This document shows positions 6,075 to 9,500 of a stretch of 9,500 nucleotides of DNA, piece by piece (position 1 is the first letter of the stretch; each line of letters begins with the position of its first letter). Position numbers and translations under genes: made by a program. Under the pieces are notes generated by a model. It did not search any database. It worked only from the letters and a program-made list of their open reading frames with translations, and was not told the DNA's origin. The stretch spans positions 1 to 9,500 of the forward strand of contig CAKOLT010000030.1 in the NCBI GenBank assembly GCA_934096315.1, in the 5' to 3' direction. This DNA comes from an uncultured Bacilli bacterium. Lineage in GTDB: Bacteria > Bacillota_I > Bacilli_A > RF39 > UBA660.

Positions 6075-6335
6075 ATGGAAACACTTAAAGTAGGAACTAA
6101 ATCTAATCCTAATTCAGTAGCGGGTGCTCTTGCCAATGTATTTAGGGAAAAAAATAGCGTAGAGGTTCAAGCTATTGGAGCAGGGGCATTAAATCAAGCA
6201 ATTAAGGCTATTGCAATTGCCAGAGGCTTTGTTGCACCTTCAGGAAAAAATCTTGTTTGCATTCCTGCATTTACGGATATTACCATTGATGGTGATGAGA
6301 GAACGGCAATTAAATTAATCGTAGAGGCTAAATAG
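6075..6335 (+). CDS. spoVS: Stage V sporulation protein S
   Basis: An 86-residue protein, the usual length of SpoVS, and highly conserved: SNPNSVAGALANVFRE, IGAGALNQAIKAIAIARGF, PSGKNLVCIPAFTDI and ERTAIKLIVE are all family hallmarks. SpoVS has an Alba-like fold and in B. subtilis is needed for proper spore coat formation and for progress past the septation stage. The ATG at 6075 gives the family's exact start. The ATG at 6063 would add MIII and lies directly against AAAGGA with no spacing. For the 6075 start the AAAGGAATGAT stretch serves as an extended, loosely spaced ribosome site. No clear sigma-H or sigma-A promoter could be found in 5995-6060; a CATATAGT at 6042-6049 has no partner -35. 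Confidence 0.97.
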   Translation: METLKVGTKSNPNSVAGALANVFREKNSVEVQAIGAGALNQAIKAIAIARGFVAPSGKNLVCIPAFTDITIDGDERTAIKLIVEAK

Positions 6336-6346
6336 TCTCTTTTTTT
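6324..6346 (+). terminator. Probable terminator of spoVS
   Basis: GAGGC (6324-6328) pairs with GTCTC (6335-6339) with one G-T pair and a 6-base loop, followed by seven T residues (6340-6346). The stem includes the last codons and the stop. It is short, so moderate confidence. Confidence 0.6.
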
Positions 6347-6411
6347 AATTGAAATTTCTTGTCCTTATATAGTAATACTAAAAATTTTTTTATAAATAAC
6401 TTTATTATTGT

Positions 6412-6534
6412 TTAAAGCTTCAATAAAACTATAAGAATTGGTGCATTTCTACGTACAGATTCATTAATTCTTTTAAATTCAACTTGCTAGAGGTTTGCTA
6501 AATCACTATTAAGTATGACTAATTCACATCTCAT
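6412..6534 (-). pseudogene. Decayed ORF6N-domain (phage-type DNA-binding) remnant
   Basis: On the minus strand an ATG at 6532-6534 opens a frame reading ELVILNSDLANL, then an in-frame TAG (6487-6489), then QVEFKRINESVRRN and a poor tail to TAA at 6412-6414. This matches the core of the ORF6N domain of phage antirepressor-like and Roi-like proteins, whose pattern is VmLDsDLAeLYgVetkrLNeqVkRN. The TAG stands where the conserved Tyr of DLAxLY should be. The usual RFPxDFMFQL that follows is unrecognisable, and the upstream start of the domain and the whole C-terminus are missing. It lies in the otherwise empty gap between spoVS and the next gene. The similarity is to a remembered family pattern over about 30 residues. 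Confidence 0.5.
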
Positions 6535-6559
6535 TTTAAAACTGTATTTTCTATAATTT

Positions 6560-6994
6560 TTATGCTTCATTAATATCTTTTACTTTTCTATAAATTATAT
6601 AGCTAAAAACTATATAACCAATTAAAGCAAATGAAAACAAAACAGTTCGGTTATGATATTTATTATTTTCATCTTTAAGTTTCTGATTTTCTTCTTCTAA
6701 TTTTTTAACTTTTGTTTCTAATTCTAAAATATTATAATCATTATTTGTATTATTATTATAATAATAAGTATCAGTGTCAGTGTCAGTATCAGTTAATTCA
6801 TATATACTACCATGACTACTACAAGTACAACTAGGACTATATGTTCCATCATTGCATACCCATTTCCCAGTATTCACGTCACAGTACGCTTGTCCACCAT
6901 GCCAAGAACAACAACCTCTTCCAGCATAAACTTTAAGCGGTATCAGTAAAATTATAACTATTACCATAACACTAAATAAATAGTCTTTTTTCAT
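6560..6994 (-). CDS. Secreted Cys-rich protein with coiled coil and C-terminal membrane anchor
   Basis: A 144-residue protein of unknown function. Residues 1-24 are a signal peptide ending VYA, cleaved before GRGCC. Residues 25-58 hold six cysteines in a compact pattern (GCCSWHGGQAYC, then KWVCNDGTYSPSCTC), a motif I have seen in short extracellular domains of hypothetical proteins. A (Thr-Asp)4 repeat and a Tyr/Asn run (68-85) follow, then a coiled coil (LELETKVKKLEEENQKLKDEN) and a membrane helix (117-135) with a basic cytoplasmic stub. It is therefore likely a type I membrane protein with its domain outside. Start: ATG 6992-6994, with GAGGGTG 9 bases upstream; an ATG six codons earlier overlaps that site and has none of its own. 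No promoter was confidently found. Confidence 0.75.
   Translation of the reverse strand: MKKDYLFSVMVIVIILLIPLKVYAGRGCCSWHGGQAYCDVNTGKWVCNDGTYSPSCTCSSHGSIYELTDTDTDTDTYYYNNNTNNDYNILELETKVKKLEEENQKLKDENNKYHNRTVLFSFALIGYIVFSYIIYRKVKDINEA
6769..6792 (-). repeat. Four hexanucleotide repeats coding for Thr-Asp
   Basis: Four consecutive units T(A/G)TCAG on the plus strand encode (Thr-Asp)4 in the Cys-rich protein. A trinucleotide ATT/ATA stretch at about 6750-6767 encodes the adjacent Tyr and Asn runs. Gain or loss of units keeps the frame and changes linker length. Confidence 0.7.
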
Positions 6995-7012
6995 TTTTAT
7001 TAACACCCTCAT

Positions 7013-7170
7013 TTACATTAAATATTTTCTAATATTTATATTTTTTTAATTTATATTCTATTTTTAAACGATTATATAATAATAAATCTCTTTAGTTGTC
7101 TTTCTATTATCATTATAATATAGTAAATACAAAAAATCAAACATTATTATTTATTTTAATAAATTTAAAC
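7013..7170. other. AT-rich intergenic stretch without a gene
   Basis: Between the divergent Cys-rich and cotJ genes there are about 210 very AT-rich bases. Apart from the cotJ promoter at its right end, no coding frame or convincing structure is seen. TATAAT-like words occur on the minus strand (e.g. 7071-7076) but without a -35 partner at 16-18 bp. Confidence 0.5.
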
Positions 7171-7175
7171 CCTGC

Positions 7176-7205
7176 CCATACTAAAAATTGTTATATACAT
7201 ACTAT
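7176..7205 (+). promoter_or_regulatory. Sigma-E-like promoter of the cotJ operon
   Basis: -35 CCATACT (7176-7182), 15-bp spacer, -10 CATACTAT (7198-7205). This fits the B. subtilis sigma-E consensus (KMATATT, N14-15, CATACAnT) at most positions, and cotJ is a known sigma-E operon there. Mother-cell expression is therefore inferred. The start would be near 7212, making the leader very short (about 14 bases) with AAAGGGG at its 5' end. Confidence 0.65.
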
Positions 7206-7225
7206 ATAGAGAAAGGGGAATTTGG

Positions 7226-7701
7226 ATGAATAACTATGAAGGATATTTTTATCCTAGTAATGATATGAATTATATGACTGGTATGAATAGTATTATGCAA
7301 GATATGAATTATATGGGTAATAACTTATATAATAACACTAATAATAATGCTGATATCACTAATGTCCGCGAGGGATATTTACGAGGAAATATGTTTATAA
7401 TTTATATGACAAATATAAAAATTATGTTCCTTTAGAAATTAATGCTAAAAGTGATAGACAAAGACTACTTAACCAGATAAGAAGTTATAAGTTTGCTTTA
7501 ACAGATCTAAATTTATATTTAGATACACATCCTAATAACGTGGAGGTAATAAACTTATATAATAACTATTTAAATGAGGAAAAGAAGTTATGTAATGAAT
7601 ATGAAAAGATGTATGGACCAATTACATTAGATAGTAGTTATCTAAATAAAAACAATTGGGTTTGGATAAATGGACCATGGCCATGGGAGGGAGATAAATA
7701 A
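7226..7701 (+). pseudogene. cotJB: Spore coat protein CotJB, broken by a one-base frameshift
   Basis: The frame from ATG 7226 encodes an Asn/Met/Tyr-rich start and then ITNVREGYLRGNMF, but ends at TAG 7433-7435. The next frame continues without a stop from about 7399 to TAA 7699-7701 and encodes the CotJB body: NLYDKYKNYVP, FALTDLNLYLDTHP, YEKMYGPI and GPWPWE. Joined at about 7394-7400, the product is about 158 residues (MF-x-NLYDKY), so one base has been lost, or a -1 shift occurs, there. No classical slippery heptamer is present. CotJB-family proteins are inner spore coat components acting with CotJC. All downstream motifs are intact, which suggests a recent mutation or a sequence error. 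The ribosome site is AAAGGGG with 7-base spacing. The stop overlaps the cotJC start (TAATG). No separate cotJA is seen. Confidence 0.85.
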
Positions 7702-8258
7702 TGTGGAAGTATGAAAAGATGTTGCAATATCCAGTAAATATTACTAAGAAGGATATTAAGTTTGCTAAATATCTCGTTACGCAATATGGAGGCAGTAATG
7801 GTGAACTTGGGGCAGCTTTAAGATATTTAAACCAGAGATATACTATGCCTGACGACAGAGGTAAAGCACTTCTTACGGATATTGGTACAGAAGAACTTGG
7901 TCATGTTGAAATGATATCTTCAATGATTTATCAATTATTAAGAGGAGCTACAGTTAAAGAACTAAAAGAAGCTGGACTTGATAGTCATTATGCAGAACAT
8001 AGAAATGCAATATATCCAACTGATGCAAATGGTGTTCCATTTACCGTAAGTTATTTTGCTACCACTGGAGACGCTTTAGCAGATTTATCTGAGGATATGG
8101 CTGCAGAACAAAAAGCAAGGGCAGTATATGAGAGTCTTATCAATTTAACTGATGACCCGGATATTATTGGACCTTTACTTTTCTTAAGACAAAGAGAAGT
8201 AATTCATTTTAATAGATTTAAAGAATTATATGATGACTATAGTAAAATGAAAAAATAG
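7701..8258 (+). CDS. cotJC: CotJC, spore coat manganese catalase-family protein
   Basis: A 185-residue, full-length CotJC. The four-helix ferritin-like core keeps all expected dimanganese ligands: Glu35 (GELGAALRY), Glu65 and His68 (TEELGHVEM), Glu136 (MAAEQKARAVYE) and His169 (REVIHFNRF). It belongs to the non-haem manganese catalases that remove hydrogen peroxide, and in spores CotJC sits in the coat with CotJA/CotJB. The ATG overlaps the cotJB stop by one base. GGAGGGAG within the last cotJB codons is its ribosome site, so translation is probably coupled to cotJB, and the cotJB frameshift could lower cotJC expression. Confidence 0.97.
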   Translation: MWKYEKMLQYPVNITKKDIKFAKYLVTQYGGSNGELGAALRYLNQRYTMPDDRGKALLTDIGTEELGHVEMISSMIYQLLRGATVKELKEAGLDSHYAEHRNAIYPTDANGVPFTVSYFATTGDALADLSEDMAAEQKARAVYESLINLTDDPDIIGPLLFLRQREVIHFNRFKELYDDYSKMKK

Positions 8259-8266
8259 TAATTTAA

Positions 8267-8291
8267 GGCATAGATTAATATGTCTTTTTTT
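8267..8291 (+). terminator. Terminator of the cotJ operon, inside the convergent gene's tail
   Basis: GGCATA (8267-8272) pairs with TATGTC (8279-8284) with one G-T pair around GATTAA, followed by seven T residues (8285-8291). The stop codon of the minus-strand yigZ (8275-8277) lies in the loop region and the T-run encodes its C-terminal lysines. There is no T-run on the minus side. Confidence 0.75.
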
Positions 8292-8862
8292 CTATGTATT
8301 TATAATTAATATTATATATTTCTATATTAAGTTCTTTTAGTTTATCTAACACATTATCGACAGTCTCTATATTATATGATATCTTATTACCATAACTTTC
8401 TTTTATTATATTAGAATTAGTTAATATATAGTTTACTTCTTTTTTTTGAAAATAGTCAAAACTAATATCACAATTAATACCCATTGTTAGAGGTATTATT
8501 TCACTTTTATTAATGGTAAACTTTGTACTATTTGCATAGGCTCTTATTAATCCTCCTGCTCCAAGTTTAATCTTTCCAAAATATCTAACTACTACACATA
8601 ATACAAAATTTAACTCATTCTTTTTTAATATATTTAAAATTACATTTCCTGCAGTTCCTGAAGGTTCTTTATCATCACTATATTTTATATAACCATTATA
8701 AATATATGCATATGGATAGTGAGTAGCATCCTTATATGTTTGTTTAACTATATTTAAATATTTGTTAATATCTTCTAGAGAATTTAATTTATATAAGACT
8801 CCAATAAATCTAGAATTTTTAATAACTATTTCACTTGATACATTTTCTTTAATACTTTTCAT
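8275..8862 (-). CDS. yigZ: YigZ/YvyE (IMPACT, UPF0029) family protein
   Basis: A 195-residue protein. The N-terminal UPF0029/IMPACT domain (about 1-115) shows HYPYAYIY, the signature DKEPSGTAG (64-72) and RYFGKIKLGAGGL (93-105). The C-terminal part (about 125-190) corresponds to the ferredoxin-like DUF1949. Eukaryotic IMPACT proteins inhibit Gcn2; the bacterial family is proposed to bind nucleic acid or ribosome-linked targets, with no settled role. GGTGA lies 6 bases before the ATG. A perfect -10 TATAAT on the minus strand at 8880-8885 is the only promoter hint; its leader would be very short. The gene converges on cotJC. Confidence 0.95.
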   Translation of the reverse strand: MKSIKENVSSEIVIKNSRFIGVLYKLNSLEDINKYLNIVKQTYKDATHYPYAYIYNGYIKYSDDKEPSGTAGNVILNILKKNELNFVLCVVVRYFGKIKLGAGGLIRAYANSTKFTINKSEIIPLTMGINCDISFDYFQKKEVNYILTNSNIIKESYGNKISYNIETVDNVLDKLKELNIEIYNINYKYIEKKTY

Positions 8863-8936
8863 GCTCTTTCACCATCTATATTATAATATATAATTAAATA
8901 AAATAAAAGAAATTATAATTATCTTTATGCAAAGAC

Positions 8937-8965
8937 TTGTACTTATTTAATAAAAATGATAATAT
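8937..8965 (+). promoter_or_regulatory. Possible promoter of the membrane-protein gene
   Basis: TTGTAC (8937-8942), 17-bp spacer, TAATAT (8960-8965). Each box matches only four of six consensus bases and the leader would be about 13 bases, so this is tentative. Confidence 0.35.
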
Positions 8966-8984
8966 TAATGTGGTGATACTATTT

Positions 8985-9374
8985 ATGAAGAAAAAAATTA
9001 TTATAGTTATTATTAGCTTAATACTTATATATTTAGTAATTATTAATATTAAGTTTGGTTATGAGAAAGAATATATTATTTATGAGATGGAAAATGGCTC
9101 TCAGACAGTTGTTCTAGGAGTCCCTAGATTAAGTTTTAAGTTTAATGATAGTTTTGGTATGCATAATTATTCTTATAATAATATCCGAAGTAAATGGGTA
9201 TTATCTAAAGAAGTTAAAAGTTTTTTAGATAGTTTAGAAGAAAGAAAATGCAATGATTTAACTTATTATTATGATAAGGAAAACGATTTTTCTATTGTAG
9301 AATATGATGTTTTGGATTTCCTATTTTACCGAAGCATTAAGTATAAAGTTCATTATGGTGACTACTGTCAGTAA
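8985..9374 (+). CDS. Small single-pass membrane protein, function unknown
   Basis: A 129-residue protein that I do not recognise. Residues 1-22 (MKKKI then an Ile/Val/Leu helix to INI) form a signal anchor with positive charges before it, so the remaining about 105 residues are probably outside the cell. There is no lipobox. The outer part is rich in Tyr, Asp and Glu, with strand-like segments (QTVVLGVPRLSFKF, FSIVEYDVLDFLF) and two cysteines: one in EERKCNDL and one near the C-terminus in GDYCQ, which could form a disulfide. The ATG at 8985 is preferred, with GGTGAT 7 bases upstream; a TTG at 8937 in the same frame has no ribosome site and overlaps a possible -35 box. The gene stands alone, divergent from yigZ, and ends at a strong terminator. 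Confidence 0.7.
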   Translation: MKKKIIIVIISLILIYLVIINIKFGYEKEYIIYEMENGSQTVVLGVPRLSFKFNDSFGMHNYSYNNIRSKWVLSKEVKSFLDSLEERKCNDLTYYYDKENDFSIVEYDVLDFLFYRSIKYKVHYGDYCQ

Positions 9375-9392
9375 ATATAGTAAAACACAAAC

Positions 9393-9462
9393 AAAAGTTA
9401 TAAAAACTAGTCTACTTTACACAAAAAAAGTGTCAAATTTAAAAGTTTTTATAACTTTTTTT
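9393..9462 (+). terminator. Long-stem terminator, probably bidirectional
   Basis: A perfect 16-bp inverted repeat, 9393-9408 with 9444-9459, runs into a T-run ending at 9462. The 35-base loop holds a smaller stem, ACAC (9419-9422) with GTGT (9430-9433). On the minus strand the left flank also gives T-rich sequence, so it may stop a converging transcript as well. Confidence 0.8.
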
Positions 9463-9500
9463 CATTTTTTAGGGGAAAATAAATTTTTTTCCGTAATAAT
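9463..9500. other. Window edge, no gene recognised
   Basis: The last bases are A/T runs with a single GGGG and CCG. No start codon with a ribosome site or complete structure can be supported before the window ends. Confidence 0.4.

Noticed and set aside
7071..7102. Promoter of the Cys-rich gene
   Set aside because: TATAAT (minus) is present, but the nearest -35-like word AAGACA is 20 bp away, outside the usual spacing.
7394..7402. Programmed -1 frameshift in cotJB
   Set aside because: There is no X-XXY-YYZ slippery heptamer and no evident stimulatory stem. A lost base or sequence error is more likely, though not excluded.
8880..8885. Full promoter for yigZ
   Set aside because: The -10 TATAAT is perfect, but no -35 is seen and the start would nearly coincide with the ribosome site, so it is mentioned only in the gene entry.
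1..9500. Recoding of TGA to tryptophan
   Set aside because: None of the gene ends uses TGA, but every tryptophan checked is TGG and no in-frame TGA occurs. AT bias explains the TAA/TAG preference.

Overview
The window is strongly AT-rich and gene-dense, with short leaders, Shine-Dalgarno sites of the AAGGAGGTGAT type and near-consensus sigma-A promoters. It carries spore genes (spoVS, a cotJ operon, a YutH/CotS-like coat kinase homologue) beside housekeeping genes of Bacilli type (a CvfD/GSP13 S1 protein, a short Nfu, glmS). This points to a low-GC, endospore-forming Firmicute, probably a lineage of Bacilli. The sequence does not fix the genus. All codons are read with the standard code.

Layout. 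(1) 1-1766: tRNA-Val(UAC) and the S1-domain gene run leftward, each with promoter signals. nfu runs rightward from its own promoter and ends in a terminator that lies inside the 3' end of a convergent YutH-like gene. (2) 1761-3752: glmS runs leftward with a leader of about 113 nt that holds three possible hairpins but no recognisable glmS ribozyme. Its promoter is back to back with that of a small kinase-like gene (3753-4457). (3) 4458-6000: a four-copy, 23-bp operator-like array abuts the -35 box of a gene for a DUF4143-type ATPase with a C-terminal PD-(D/E)XK-like fold, closed by a strong terminator. (4) 6001-7012: spoVS, then a decayed leftward remnant resembling a phage-type ORF6N domain, then a leftward gene for a secreted, Cys-rich, membrane-anchored protein. 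(5) 7170-8291: a cotJ operon with a sigma-E-like promoter, a cotJB gene broken by a single-base frameshift, and an intact cotJC (manganese catalase family) that overlaps it by one base. A terminator follows, inside the tail of a convergent YigZ/IMPACT gene. (6) 8937-9500: a small single-pass membrane protein of unknown function and a 16-bp inverted-repeat terminator.

How the genes fit together. The ends are ordinary chromosomal backbone (tRNA, translation-linked RNA binding, Fe-S assembly, amino-sugar synthesis for the cell wall, YigZ). Spore genes are scattered as independent units. The middle (about 4458-7012) looks like the most accessory part: a self-contained, separately regulated ATPase unit, a dead ORF6N relative and a variable surface protein. 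The most unusual signal is the tandem operator array in front of the ATPase gene, together with an almost identical core promoter in front of the adjacent kinase-like gene. This suggests that the two genes share control by an unidentified DNA-binding protein.
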